Shown: positions 1-11,275, counted from the stretch's first letter. The stretch is 64,000 nt of DNA from Tritrichomonas musculus (GCA_039105265.1 JAPFFF010000017.1:2542001-2606000), one strand, 5' to 3'. Numbers and translations are program-made. Notes: generated by a model not told the origin, from the letters alone.

Positions 1-126
1 TCCAAAATTCCGACGATGGGAATTTTATTCTAGATAGATCTTATCTTTGAATACTTTACTTATTTTTTCACATCAGAAATGTTATTTTACTCATAATTTT
101 TCAATTGTTTATATTTTACACACTCT

Positions 127-221
127 CAATTATTTCATAAAAAAGAACTCGATATTCTGAGATATACAATTATTTCATAAAACTTAACACAATTTTCTGA
201 TCATTCAAATATTTCATAAAA
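127..221. repeat. Three spaced 16-bp repeats upstream of the transposase
   Basis: The motif CAATTATTTCATAAAA occurs at 127-142 and 167-182, and a one-base variant (CAAATATTTCATAAAA) at 206-221, so the copies are 40 and 39 bp apart. They lie just 5' of the transposase-like ORF. Regularly spaced subterminal repeats are common transposase-binding sites in DNA transposons, so this may be the left subterminal region of the element. That role is inferred. The base composition is very AT-rich, which lowers the significance. Confidence 0.4.
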
Positions 222-264
222 AAACTAATTCAATTTTTTATAGGCGTTTTTCTTAATCTAAATC

Positions 265-2310
265 ATGAATCAACTTTCATATAATCATATTTGGGAACTA
301 AACCAACAGCAATCTATTCAAATTACACAATTACTTGAAAAAATCACTACGTTGGAAAATAATTATCTCAAAATGGAAGATAAATATCAAAAAGTTCTTC
401 AAAATTTGAAAATAGAAAACAAAAAATTATTAGAAGAAATTGAACAAATTAAAGAGTACAACAACAAGCTAAAAGAGGATGTTTCTAAAAAAAATTCCTA
501 TTATTTTAAATATATTAGACTAATTCAAGAAATTAATAAATTAAAAGCTAAAATAGATGACTTAAATAAAAAAAATCAAGAAGCTATTAATGAATTTACA
601 ATTGAATCAGAATCAAATAAAAAAAGTGAAATATGGTATGATACAACTGAATATTTGTTATTTAGAAAAAATAACAATGATTCTTTTGATTTATTCATAC
701 AAGAATTAATAGAAAATGCAAAAGTTTCAGTTTATGGAAGAAGATATTCAGATTTTTATAAGACCATTTGTCTTGGATTGTACTTTACTAATACAAGTTC
801 ATATAAAGCACTACAAAAGATTATACCTGTACCTTCTATCACAACTTTATATTATTTTTCACGTCAATATTTAGGAGATTATAAAATATCACTTACTTCA
901 ATTGAAAAAACGGATTTTATTTTTAATGAATTTAAAAATACTTTTTTTCAGAATTTTGAATCATTAATCAACTGTTCATTAGCAATTGACCAAACAATTG
1001 GAATAAGAAATCCAATGTTTTTCAATAATCATAAAAAAAATAATTATTTATGCTTATATTACCTTCAACCAATAAATAATTTTTATCCAAATGTTCCAAT
1101 TTATATTGAATTTGACTTAAACGGTCGGATGAGTAAAAAAACATTAGAAAATTCAAAAAAAATTAGAGAAATTGCTAAAAATAACGGTTTTGTAATTAAA
1201 TATATATGTACTGATGCAGACACTCCCACTAATCCATGGCACACATCTATTATAAATAAAAAATATAACCCAGAAATTCAGAGTATGTATGATTCAATTA
1301 AAAATATGCCAGAATTATCATTTTCTACAGATTTTTTTCACGCTTTAAAAAGCCAAAAAAAACGTTTTTTTAGATGCAAATTATATTTAAATAAAAAATC
1401 ACAGAGTGTTGATAAACATGTTGTAAGATTATATTTAGGATTAACTGTAGGAAAAAGTAAAGCATTTACTGATGAAAGTATACAAAGTGGATTTAAAGAT
1501 AAATATGCATTAGAATTTTTTTCACCAAAAGTTCTCATTGAATCACTTAAACAAAAAGAAACTATATCTTTTGCTTATTATTTGTTACCATTCACATTTT
1601 GGTATTTAGCAGATAAAGTTCTTTTTATTGGACGACAAGACCGATTGAATCTTTTGAATATTGCCTTCTCAATTTTTCAATTTGAACTTCACAATTTCCC
1701 AAATTCAGATCCAAATGATCGTTTTTCTTCAAAAAAAACAAAAAATACATTAAAATTATCTTTTTATAGAAAAATTGATCTTATAAGATACTTGAACTCT
1801 ATAGTTTGCTTAGGAGATTCCATAAAAAATAGTTCCGAAAATGTTGGTACTGAAAGAATATCTACTAAATGCGAAGAAAATTTTTTTGGGAATGTAAGAT
1901 CTGATCTTAATGATTCACTTGATGCCGATTTATTTTTGAGCATAGTTGCTAGGAAAATAATTAAAAAGAAAATTTTTTTTCAAAATAACATAGTGAAAAT
2001 TCCAAATTACAAAGAAAATAATATAGCAGGAGTTCCTACTTACAATGATGATGACAATATTGATATAGATGATAAAAAAATAATAAATGAATGCTTTTAT
2101 ATAAGGAAATTTGTGGTAAATGAAATTAGCACTTTTTCAGAAAAAAATATACCCGAAACTATTCAAATTTTAAAAGTTTTAAACATTAAACCATATTTAT
2201 CAACCAATTATTCTGAAAAAAATGAAAGTTATACATCAGGATCACAACTTTTATGCAGATTTAATATGATCAAAAATAAGCATTACTTTTCTCAACCAAA
2301 TGAAATTTAA
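265..2310 (+). CDS. P-element/THAP9-like DDE transposase (candidate)
   Basis: This 681-residue protein starts with a coiled coil (about residues 15-105, rich in Lys, Glu and Asn) and continues into a domain that looks like an RNase H-fold transposase. The order of motifs resembles P-element/THAP9 transposases: an LPxPS-TL-like segment (IPVPSITTLYYF), a first acidic motif (LAIDQTIGIRN), a second (YICTDADTPTNPW), a DxxHxLK-like motif (TDFFHALKSQKKRF) and a late acidic motif followed by Phe-Phe (TKCEENFFGNVRSD). No THAP zinc finger is present; the coiled coil stands in its place. The ORF is uninterrupted, so the copy may be young. Spaced 16-bp repeats lie upstream and a 13-bp inverted repeat brackets it (54-66 and 2317-2329). 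The family assignment rests on motif order alone; another DDE superfamily is possible. Confidence 0.55.
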   Translation: MNQLSYNHIWELNQQQSIQITQLLEKITTLENNYLKMEDKYQKVLQNLKIENKKLLEEIEQIKEYNNKLKEDVSKKNSYYFKYIRLIQEINKLKAKIDDLNKKNQEAINEFTIESESNKKSEIWYDTTEYLLFRKNNNDSFDLFIQELIENAKVSVYGRRYSDFYKTICLGLYFTNTSSYKALQKIIPVPSITTLYYFSRQYLGDYKISLTSIEKTDFIFNEFKNTFFQNFESLINCSLAIDQTIGIRNPMFFNNHKKNNYLCLYYLQPINNFYPNVPIYIEFDLNGRMSKKTLENSKKIREIAKNNGFVIKYICTDADTPTNPWHTSIINKKYNPEIQSMYDSIKNMPELSFSTDFFHALKSQKKRFFRCKLYLNKKSQSVDKHVVRLYLGLTVGKSKAFTDESIQSGFKDKYALEFFSPKVLIESLKQKETISFAYYLLPFTFWYLADKVLFIGRQDRLNLLNIAFSIFQFELHNFPNSDPNDRFSSKKTKNTLKLSFYRKIDLIRYLNSIVCLGDSIKNSSENVGTERISTKCEENFFGNVRSDLNDSLDADLFLSIVARKIIKKKIFFQNNIVKIPNYKENNIAGVPTYNDDDNIDIDDKKIINECFYIRKFVVNEISTFSEKNIPETIQILKVLNIKPYLSTNYSEKNESYTSGSQLLCRFNMIKNKHYFSQPNEI

Positions 2311-2837
2311 ATTTATAAAATAAGTAAAGAAAAAAATATATATTCTATATTTAATTTTTTTTATTTTATATTGGTAAAGATATTTTGTTTTTTTCAATTT
2401 CAATTATGTAAAAAAATAAACTTATCAATTTGTAAAATGTTCTCTTAAAAAAATAAATAAATTTATTTTTATATTGTACGTCAATTTTATCATTCTATTC
2501 AGAAATTACATTTGAGTCATCGTATATTATATCATATTGCAATATTATATAAAATCCATCTTTTTTTCTACCTTTATATGGTCTAATGCAATTTTTTTGT
2601 AGCCTATAACGTAATCTCTTTGGTTAAAGATAAAAATGCTTATTTATAAAAATTAATATTTACAATATGACTTAAATATAATTATGAAATTATTATTATT
2701 TTTATTTATAGGATATTAATAAAGATACCAACGTTTTAGATTTTAATAAAACTTATTGAAAAAGTTCAATTCTAAACCTCTTTCCAAAGTTATAATCTTG
2801 AGATTGTTCCCTTTGCCTAGGATTTATGATGTCTTTG

Positions 2838-2878
<41 letters not shown>

Positions 2879-2894
2879 GAAAGAATCAACTATT
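2311..2894. other. Intergenic, AT-rich, with a 34-base poly(A) tract
   Basis: No gene is visible. An uninterrupted run of A lies at 2843-2876. It sits just beyond the stop of the minus-strand C2 gene (as poly(T) on its coding strand). The rest is AT-rich spacer that probably contains the 3' flank of the upstream transposase. Confidence 0.5.
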
Positions 2895-4265
2895 TTATTT
2901 ATTGCATAGTAATTTAAGATTGCATGGAATTTTCGATTTATCGAAAACAAGTAATTCTCTTTTAGCTAATTGAGGTTGCTTTCCCATCCAAGTGATTGCG
3001 TCATTTTGTGTTTGCTTTTCTTCTTCACTTGTTGGATCAACATGATCAACATACAAGTAAAGTGAAGAATCACTAGTATCAATGACAGCTGCACAATTTG
3101 GCGGAAGGGTATCAAAATTGAGGTCATTGGAGGCTTCCATTTGATTATTTGCAGTAAAAACGTATACATGGAATAATGTTTTGAAAAACTGATTCTGGAA
3201 GAAAAATTGATCTCCATAGTTATTTGAAGATAGAATCATTTTCTTACTTCCTCCCATTTGGTGGATCATTTTATCAAAGCCAGGAGAATTCATATCACGA
3301 ATGATTCTGATTACATTAGGACATTTGGTTTCTTCAATCAACATTTCAAGAAGCTTTTCGCCTGATTTCTCGAGGAATTGATTTGCTTCTGGACCAACAA
3401 ACAAGTAAAGGCTACGATCTTTAGAGAGTCGTGTTGTATCATAAATGAAAACACCATTTGGTGAAAGTTCTGAACTCACAGGTTTGAGATAAAATGCAAT
3501 GGGCTTATTTTTTCCACGGATGTTAATCAAACGATCAACATAACAGAAGTTAATAGCTTTAATTTCTGTTAAGTCATTGACGACTTTCGTGATTTCTCTG
3601 ACATTGTGGTTCCATTCATGTTCCTCTTTAACTTCTTGGGATGCATTTTCATCAATTTTTTCTTCTGGGTATTCTTCATATTGATTTAACTCCTGACTAG
3701 GAGCTGGTTCAGGCTCAGGTTGAGGTTCAGGTTCAGGCTCAGGCTCAGGCTCAGGTTCAGGCTCAGGCTCAGGTTCAGGCTCAGGCTGTGGTTCAGGTTC
3801 AGGCTCAGGCTGTGGTTCAGGTTCAGGTTCAGGTTCAGGCTCGGCTTCTTGTGTCATGTACTCACTCCTATCTTTGAAAGGTGGAACACCAGGCTGAGCA
3901 TAATGAAACGCTAATCTTACTTTTCCTCCTTTCCTTGAACTCTTGGTTGAAGTGAAATCGTACCATTTATCTGTAATTTCGTCTTCAACGAAATCTCTAA
4001 TTGGGAAATCTAAATATGAAATTTTGTCACTTTTGCAAACAGTATCATAATCATAAAGAGTAACAGTGAGTACGTCATCACCTTGAGTTGTGATTGGTAA
4101 GTCAAATTGTTGATTCCATACAGGTTCATAGGTGTTTTTTTTATATTTTGTTTTCCAAACTTGATTTGATGTACTCAATCTAAACTCCAAATATGGATCT
4201 GATTTTCCGATTGTATCCATCTTGGGAACATCATTTGCTTCAATTGCTTTTACATGAAGACGCAT
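2895..4265 (-). CDS. C2-domain protein with Pro-Glu linker and gelsolin-like C-terminus
   Basis: This is a three-part protein of 456 residues. Residues 1 to about 125 form a C2 domain: an N-terminal strand ([17 protein letters not shown]), the GKSDPYLEF calcium-loop motif, a WNQQFDLPI strand and a DYD(T)xxxSD second loop, so calcium-dependent membrane binding is likely. Residues about 139-190 are a Glu-Pro/Gln-Pro dipeptide repeat, probably a stiff spacer. The C-terminal ~240 residues contain two segments resembling gelsolin/ADF-H repeats (for example [24 protein letters not shown] followed later by [11 protein letters not shown], and a weaker one near [16 protein letters not shown]), suggesting actin binding. 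C2 proteins with Pro/Glu-rich tails are common in trichomonads. The C2 call is firm; the gelsolin-like call rests on pattern only. Confidence 0.8.
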   Translation of the reverse strand: MRLHVKAIEANDVPKMDTIGKSDPYLEFRLSTSNQVWKTKYKKNTYEPVWNQQFDLPITTQGDDVLTVTLYDYDTVCKSDKISYLDFPIRDFVEDEITDKWYDFTSTKSSRKGGKVRLAFHYAQPGVPPFKDRSEYMTQEAEPEPEPEPEPQPEPEPEPQPEPEPEPEPEPEPEPEPEPEPQPEPEPAPSQELNQYEEYPEEKIDENASQEVKEEHEWNHNVREITKVVNDLTEIKAINFCYVDRLINIRGKNKPIAFYLKPVSSELSPNGVFIYDTTRLSKDRSLYLFVGPEANQFLEKSGEKLLEMLIEETKCPNVIRIIRDMNSPGFDKMIHQMGGSKKMILSSNNYGDQFFFQNQFFKTLFHVYVFTANNQMEASNDLNFDTLPPNCAAVIDTSDSSLYLYVDHVDPTSEEEKQTQNDAITWMGKQPQLAKRELLVFDKSKIPCNLKLLCNK

Positions 4266-5585
4266 TTTGTAAAATAAAGATCATTTCACTCTTTTTGGGT
4301 TCAAAATTGTGAATATAAAATTATTTGATGTCAAAAAATTTATCCAATAAACATATATTAAGATATATCTTTATAATTGCTTTTAGATTTAATTCTTATT
4401 TTAATAAAACTATGTTTTTTTTTTTTTTTTTAAATTTTACCAAAATGATTATTTTTTTCTTTAATTTTTTTATAATATTCATAAATATTATTTTCCCAAT
4501 ATTTTAACACTATGATACTTAAAATAAAGATAAAATAATCGATAATTTTATTTTTTTGGCAGATATATTACTAAATACTAATTTGAATCAATTCAAAATT
4601 TCAATTAAATATTGAGAATATTCAGATAATCGGGAAATCATGTGATACCTTGGAGATTATGGCTGTTCAAATTTTTTCTCATCAATTTAAATGCCTTCGA
4701 ATAAAATTTATAATAAACAATAAAAAAAATATCAAATGAAATTCTTATAACCATCATGTATTGAATAGACTTATAAACAATATATTGTTTTCAAAATTTA
4801 TTGCTCTACAAAATTTGATCTTGATTTTCTTGCAAAATAAAATACAATATGAATGCAAAATAATTAAATTAAATTAATAATATAAATATGATAAAGTATA
4901 ATAAAAATAACACAATAAAATAAGAAATAGCACATGATATATGATAATTTAAAATTCAAAGAAATATATTTTATGATAAAATTTTTATCGGTAAAACTAA
5001 TCGAAAACATAATCATTTGATTTATTTATATAATAATAAGGATATATTTAGCATTCTACAATTAAAAATAAATATTTAATAATAATTATTTTATTCTTTT
5101 TCTGAGTTTTGCAATTTTCCACATTTTTTTTTTTTTTTTATAAAACTCATAGAATTCATTTATTCAATATTTTACTATTCGTAATTACATTCAACATTTC
5201 TAAATAAACATTCCGAATTCATTGAACATATCAACAATATTTCAATTACTGATATGCATATATCTTAAGATTTAAAATTGCATCGAACATTAAAATCAAA
5301 TTAAATAATTTTTGTGATAATAAATCAATTTGATTATATTCCATACTTTATTTGAAGTTCTTAGTATTAACAAATGCGCTACCTCAAATAAATTTTAAAA
5401 AATATATCCAAATAACATTAAATTTCTATTAATTTTACATTTTGTTTTTAAATTTGATGATAAATATCATTTTCCTTTTTGGGCACATCCAAAATTTCTT
5501 TTAAAAGAAATTTAAAATATGATGCTTTCTATTGAGTCGAAATTTCTATCGTAAATAACGGCTAAATAGAAAACGTAAAAATCTT
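4266..5585. other. Intergenic AT-rich spacer
   Basis: About 1.3 kb of very AT-rich sequence between the divergent C2 gene and the small gene that follows. Only short open frames with low-complexity translations occur. A poly(T) run is present near 5125. Nothing else is supported. Confidence 0.5.
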
Positions 5586-5593
5586 TCATATTT
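5586..5593 (+). promoter_or_regulatory. Initiator (Inr) motif TCATATTT
   Basis: TCATATTT matches the trichomonad initiator consensus TCA(+1)YWYTT exactly, with A+1 at 5588. This leaves an 8-nt 5' untranslated region before the ATG at 5596, typical for these organisms. It supports both the start codon and the reality of the small gene. Confidence 0.6.
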
Positions 5594-5595
5594 GA

Positions 5596-6003
5596 ATGTC
5601 AAACCCGCTTTTTCCAGGAAACGCGGTTTGGCGAGAACATTCGCAATGGACTAAGATGTTTACCACCCCAGTGTCAATCGAGAATTCTTCACAACTATTT
5701 ACAAACTTTGGATCTAAAAATGAAACCTCAAATCATGAAACAGACTTCAACTCCATAATCGATTCAATTAGTGAAAAACTTGCCATAGATGTTTTTCACG
5801 CAATTCGAAGCGAAATAATCCCAATTCCAAATAGATCATCTCACACAGCATGTGGTGACAGAAAACCAAATCGGCCGGTTACTGGAAATCAGCCAGTTAG
5901 GATTATAAAAACTAATCATGCTGCTATCCCTAAGGGAAGAGTAACTCAATTTAGAACAAATATAGATAAAGCTGTATCAAAATCGCGGTTAACAAACATA
6001 TGA
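5596..6003 (+). CDS. Hypothetical protein, 135 residues
   Basis: I do not recognise this protein. The first half is acidic and neutral (Ser/Asn/Glu-rich) with one possible short amphipathic helix (FNSIIDSISEKLAIDVFHAIRSE, given here only in outline). The second half is basic and poor in hydrophobic residues, so probably disordered (KPNRPVTGNQPVRII, PKGRVTQFRTNIDKAVSKSR). There is no signal peptide or membrane span. The perfect Inr just upstream and a base composition less AT-rich than its surroundings argue that it is a real gene. Confidence 0.6.
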   Translation: MSNPLFPGNAVWREHSQWTKMFTTPVSIENSSQLFTNFGSKNETSNHETDFNSIIDSISEKLAIDVFHAIRSEIIPIPNRSSHTACGDRKPNRPVTGNQPVRIIKTNHAAIPKGRVTQFRTNIDKAVSKSRLTNI

Positions 6004-8487
6004 TCACAAAATATTGAATATAATGTTTTTTTGTGTTTTAGTTTTATGATTAAATATTATTTATCATGATTATATATAAATTCCATCTTTTTTTATAATT
6101 ATATAGAGCAATTATTAATTATTTTTGCTACATATCATATTTAACTTTGCAATAACAAGCTATTTTTGTGAAAAAGAAAGTTTTTATATAATCTTATCAT
6201 TTATAAGCTATCAAAAATATATTCAATCATTGACTTTTGATATTTTAAGTAATATAATTGCTCATTAGATATGCATTCTATATATTATTGTCTTATTGTA
6301 TTATAAAATATAATTTCTCATATTTAAAAATAAAAAACAAATGCATTTTTTTCATCTACACAGTAAAATCATTGTTTTTAAATTAATAAATATTTTAGAA
6401 ACGTCTTTTAAATAAAGAAAAAACGATTTTCACAAATGTTATTTGTTTTCAGAGGTATTCATGTGAAGTGAAAACTCGTTATTTGATTTTTTTATTTTTA
6501 CTTTAATTGAATGAATATTTTATCTTATGAAAAAATATTAAGATTATTCACTTCTATATATCCAATACTGACATTTGCCATAATTGGTTTTAACGGATGT
6601 TGAGAATTTAAAAACCATTTAAAAAATAATGTTTCGTCTATATCTCGGGTCAAATAAAATACTTATGATTTACAAATTAATAATAATGTTTTGTATTTTA
6701 TTTATAAAATATATTATCTGTTGTATTTCCATTTTATTAGCCATATATAGATTTAAATATTAATTCACATAAAAAAATAAAGAAAATGACTTATTTCTCA
6801 ATTAATTTACGATATAATTATATACTAATTGTACAATATAATAGTAATAAATATTTATATAAATTTTATTATGTATATAAGTTACTTTATACTCTCATTT
6901 TAAAGAAAAATGTAATTAATATTTTGCATTATTTTGAAATATTTTTCATCGTATTTTTGTACGTTATTGTTTTTTAGTGACGTGAGATGATTATTTTCGG
7001 TGAAGTGAGGTTAATAGTGAAGTGATTATTGAAAAATATAAATTTGCTCATCTTCATATAAATATTATTAAAAATATTTTTTATAAAGTATAATTATTAA
7101 TTACTATATTATAAAAATAATTATAATATTTAATATATTGAAAACCAAAAAATAATCACAATACAAAGCAACATATTTTTTTAGAAATTCAATTGATAAT
7201 CATCGTTTAATTGAATTTTTCATTTTTTATTTGTTAATTTATCTATCTAATATATTATGTAAAACTTAAATATAAAATTTTAAAAGTATATAAATAATAA
7301 TATCTATTATATATATAAAATAAAATAATGTTTTAATCAAAATATTACTAGGATATAAAATGTTTATTATTTCAATATAAAAAATATAATAACTGAAAAA
7401 GTTAAAAATTTATTAAAAATAGAATACAATATAAACAAGTGTATCTCTAGAAAATAAATGTTTTTTAAACATATAAGTATTAATATGTTATCAAGATATA
7501 TATTCTATAATAATTAATAAAACAAAACTATATATATATATTTATATTTCATCAATTTTTATAAAAAAAAAAATTATATAGCCTCTCAATTATAAAACGA
7601 TTTTTATTCAGAAAAATGAAAATAGAAATATCTCAAAAATAGGAGTATAAAATTCTTATCCATTAAAGTATATTCTTAGTAACAAAATAAAAATAAAGAA
7701 AATATGATCAATATTACAATATTTCGTCAATTTCTCTACATGAATACCTCTTTGTTTTCTGGGTGTGAAACTAAGAGTATAACCATATTTTTTGGTCATC
7801 AAAAAGTTTCAATTTCTCTTTGAATTTTAGGTTCTATTTTGTAATCTTATTATATTTTCTTATTTATTTGATGCTCTTTAAAATAATCATCAATATAAAT
7901 AAAATAACCTCATATTCATCAAGTTTTTTTTGACACCACAAACTAATTGATCTCTAATCATAAAAGATATTATTCAAAAACATTTATATAATTTGATTTT
8001 ATAAACATATCTTATCTATGATATAACATGATCATTTATAATTATTTCATAATTAAGGCAAAAAAGTTTATTTTTTCAATATTTCAATACATAATAGTTT
8101 TTTCTTCTTTATTTAGCTATATATGATTTTTTCTAATAATTCTCTATAAAATTATAAATTTTGTTTGAACATAATTTCAAAGATAAAGTTTAGTTTGGTA
8201 GAAAATCTTATCATATTCAAAATCTTTGACATATGAAATGAAAAGATTTTATAAATTTTGATATGTTATATGAAACCCATCATTTTAAAAGTTAAAAAAT
8301 TGCTAATAAAAAATATCATTTGATTTTTGATAGATATTTAATAATTAATTTTTAATGTATTATTAATGAATAATTGAATGGTATAAAAAATTTAAAAACT
8401 ATGAGAAAAAGCTCACAGGTTTGTTTTTGAATTTATGCCAAGCTATTTCCGGTCAAAAATTTTAAAAAGATCAATTTCAAAAATCAG
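6004..8487. other. Large AT-rich intergenic desert
   Basis: Nearly 2.5 kb with no credible gene; the longest open frame (63 codons near 6.8 kb) is low-complexity Tyr/Asn/Ile translation. A perfect 14-bp inverted pair, AGAGGTATTCATGT at 6451-6464 and its complement at 7738-7751, could be the ends of a decayed 1.3-kb element. A 14-bp match is only weakly significant in such sequence. A minus-strand stretch near 7.74-7.86 kb reads weakly like broken coding sequence. Confidence 0.45.
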
Positions 8488-10815
8488 ATGTCAGGTTCTA
8501 TCCCAGCAAGCCAAAGACCAAAAAAAAAAACACAAGGCATAATTTTAACAGAAGGTAAAGAGGCCTCTGATTATCAAGATCATCTTCTTGATTTTGATAA
8601 TTTCAAAAAAAAAAAAGAAATCAAATTTCAAAAGACATACTTCGATATTGTCAAAGAAAAAACAATTCATTATCATAAATCATTACATTCTGCTATGAAT
8701 TCAAAAAAAAAAGATGACGAAGAATCATTTTGCACAATGTGCGAATTTATTAATGATAAAAATGGAAAATCATCTGATGAGGCTGAAATACAAAAAGAAT
8801 TTTTTCATGAAATAGATGTATACATAAAATTAAAACCTCATACAGGAATTTGCAAATTTTATGGATATTATTTAATACCACAAAAAACTATTCTTGCAGA
8901 ACATTTTCCAAATGGATCTCTTTTAGATATTTATTCATCAGAGTCATTAAAAAAGCGTCTCACTAATTTACTAAAAGCAAAGGTTATATTTGGGACAGCC
9001 TGCGCCATGATGCATCTTCACGCAAATAAAATTTTTCATGGAAATCTTCAACCTTCTCAAATTTACTTTGATTCAAATTGGGAACCTCAAATAACTGGTT
9101 ATGCAAGCTTTTACCCAGATCACCTTAATGCTGATTATACTGATTATGAAGATGAAGATGGATTCAGGGAATCTTTTCTCTATACACCTCCTGAGATAGT
9201 AAAGCATAATTTTGACAGCAAATCAATGAAAAAGGCTGACGTTTTTTCGTTTGCAATAGTTATTTATACAATTATTACTAATGGCGAAGAAAATCTTATT
9301 GAACTACTAGATGATGAGGATTTCTATGAAAAATATTTGTCAGGCGAATTAAGACCTGAATTTCCAGATGATGTGAATCCTCTTCTTAGAGGGATTATTA
9401 CAAAATCATGGGATCCTGATCCAGCAAAGAGACCATTATTTAGTCAGATTATTAAAGCACTTCAAAATGAAAAAAATATATTTCCAGATCTTGAAATTGA
9501 AAAATACCAAATGTATCAAGATCAAATTTTCGAAAATATTGATATTCCACGTGAAGACATTAAACTACTAACATCTCCAAAGATACCTCCAAAAAAGCCT
9601 GCAGCATCTGATACTAAAGCAACAGCAGCAAAAGGTCCTGTAAAAAAGCTTACTAAAAAAACTTCATCAGGCGTTATTCTATATGAAAAGCCAATTGAAG
9701 ATTTAACATCTGACGAACTTGAAGGAAATGAAGATTTTGCAAAGATATTGGAAAAGGCCCAAGATGGTCAAACAGATGCAATGGTAAGTGCTGGATATGC
9801 CCTTCACAAAGGTAATATCTGCGCAAAAAATGATGCTTTAGCAGTTCAGTTTTATAAAAAAGCAGCTGAAAATAATTCTCAAATTGGAATGTACAACTAT
9901 GCAATGCTTATGTCAGCTGGATGCGGAACTGAAAAAAATGAGAAAGCAGCAATGGAATTGATGAAAAAAGCAACAGGCATTGAAGATATTGATAACCTAG
10001 ATGAAGAACATGAAAAATGGTATTCAAAAGCAATCGTTACATATGCACAGATGCTACAATCTCACAAGGAAAATGATGAAGCTGAGAAATATTACAAAGC
10101 AGCTATAAATTTACATAAAGATAATGATGGGGATTCATTTTATTTATATGGAAAATTCCTTGAAGCAAAAGGCGATATAAATGGAGCGCTTAAACAATAT
10201 CTACGTGCTGATAAAAAGGGAAACAAACTGGCAGCAAATGATTATGCAGTTACATTATTAACACGAAAAGAAGGAGATGATATAAAAAAAGCAATAGAAC
10301 AATTAAAGAGAGCAAGCAAACATAGCCAACCAGTTGCTGCAACTAATTATGGTAAAATTTTATATTATGGTCAATATGGTCAAGTTCCTAACAAAAAGAA
10401 AGCTGTTGAACTATTTAGATCAGCTGCCAAAAAGGACTTTCCTGAAGCTTGCTTTATGTATGCATATGCTATCTCCCATGATAATGGTCTTTGTTCTAAA
10501 CCTAAAGATGATGCAAAAGTCTATTTCCAAAAAGCTGCTGATCATGGCCATACAATAGCAATGGTTCAACTTGCTAAACTTCTCCAGGCTGAAGGAAAAG
10601 ATGACGAAGCTGCTGCTTATTTGAAGAAAGGCGCAGATCTCAAAGATCCAATGGCTTTATATAAATATGGCGAATGCTTGGAAAAAGGAACCGGAGTGAA
10701 AAGAAATAAAGGACAAGCCATGAAATACTATCAAGAATCAGCTAATTTAGGCAACAAGCTTGCTCAAAGTAAATTAGCTGATGCTGCTGATGATGACACT
10801 GATGAAGATTCTTAA
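8488..10815 (+). CDS. Pseudokinase with C-terminal Sel1 repeats
   Basis: This 775-residue protein has a TKL/RTK-like kinase fold at about residues 100-330 and a long array of Sel1-like repeats (about 36 residues each, with GxxxA...KAA or RKAAE motifs) from about 410 to 765. Kinase landmarks are altered: HRD is H184-G185-N186, the catalytic-loop Asn is Gln191, the DFG position reads GYA near 204-206, and no glycine loop or VAIK lysine is evident. An APE-like TPPE, the DVFSF helix and a C-lobe Arg (DPAKRP) remain. It is therefore probably catalytically dead and works as a scaffold. Fusions of kinase-like domains to Sel1 arrays are expanded in trichomonads. The acidic C-terminus (DDDTDEDS) is disordered. 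The start is the first ATG, with ATCAATTTC shortly upstream. Confidence 0.85.
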   Translation: MSGSIPASQRPKKKTQGIILTEGKEASDYQDHLLDFDNFKKKKEIKFQKTYFDIVKEKTIHYHKSLHSAMNSKKKDDEESFCTMCEFINDKNGKSSDEAEIQKEFFHEIDVYIKLKPHTGICKFYGYYLIPQKTILAEHFPNGSLLDIYSSESLKKRLTNLLKAKVIFGTACAMMHLHANKIFHGNLQPSQIYFDSNWEPQITGYASFYPDHLNADYTDYEDEDGFRESFLYTPPEIVKHNFDSKSMKKADVFSFAIVIYTIITNGEENLIELLDDEDFYEKYLSGELRPEFPDDVNPLLRGIITKSWDPDPAKRPLFSQIIKALQNEKNIFPDLEIEKYQMYQDQIFENIDIPREDIKLLTSPKIPPKKPAASDTKATAAKGPVKKLTKKTSSGVILYEKPIEDLTSDELEGNEDFAKILEKAQDGQTDAMVSAGYALHKGNICAKNDALAVQFYKKAAENNSQIGMYNYAMLMSAGCGTEKNEKAAMELMKKATGIEDIDNLDEEHEKWYSKAIVTYAQMLQSHKENDEAEKYYKAAINLHKDNDGDSFYLYGKFLEAKGDINGALKQYLRADKKGNKLAANDYAVTLLTRKEGDDIKKAIEQLKRASKHSQPVAATNYGKILYYGQYGQVPNKKKAVELFRSAAKKDFPEACFMYAYAISHDNGLCSKPKDDAKVYFQKAADHGHTIAMVQLAKLLQAEGKDDEAAAYLKKGADLKDPMALYKYGECLEKGTGVKRNKGQAMKYYQESANLGNKLAQSKLADAADDDTDEDS

Positions 10816-10954
10816 TCATATTGTATAAAAAAAAAAAACCCAAATATTTTTTTTCATGATATTATTTTAAACACACATAGTAATAGTTATAAAAATGATT
10901 ATAAATCTTTCGGATCCGCTTTTCGATTCTGATGAAATAAAAGTATAGATGCAA

Positions 10955-11275
10955 TTATGAGCGATTAAATTTAACAGGATAAAAAGGAAGAATTGCTATT
11001 TGGTCGATTTCACAAATCTCATCAAAATGTGGTGAATCTTTTTTTGTTTTTTTTACTTCGGAAGATGTATTATTAGAACCATTGCTTTCATTATTAAATT
11101 CGTCTGTAAGATCATCAGTAACATTAAGGCTTTGAAACTTTATTTGCACTCCTTCTTTTTTTGTTTTAAATGCAGGAATTTCCGTTGAGTTTGATTTAAA
11201 TGAGACAGGCTGACTCGGAAATGATGGAATTTTTGGAACAAATGAAGATTGTGTTCGGCGAGGGAATTGACTCAT
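10955..11275 (-). CDS. Hypothetical protein, 106 residues
   Basis: A small protein of unknown function that is mostly predicted disordered: a Ser/Pro/Phe-rich N-terminus (MSQFPRRTQSSFVPKIPSFP) with basic residues, an Asn/Ser/Asp-rich middle and a short hydrophobic C-terminus (IAILPFYPVKF). The Asp-Glu-rich and short aromatic patches might be linear binding motifs. It is convergent with the pseudokinase-Sel1 gene, with only 139 bp between their stops. Codon and amino-acid use look coding, but there is no family recognition. Confidence 0.5.
   Translation of the reverse strand: MSQFPRRTQSSFVPKIPSFPSQPVSFKSNSTEIPAFKTKKEGVQIKFQSLNVTDDLTDEFNNESNGSNNTSSEVKKTKKDSPHFDEICEIDQIAILPFYPVKFNRS

Noticed and set aside
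3720-3914. Arg/Leu/Phe-repeat frame
   Set aside because: Antisense of the Pro-Glu repeat in the C2 gene.
6451-7751. 14-bp inverted pair as ends of an element
   Set aside because: Length is near the chance expectation in this composition and no flanking duplication or internal gene was seen.
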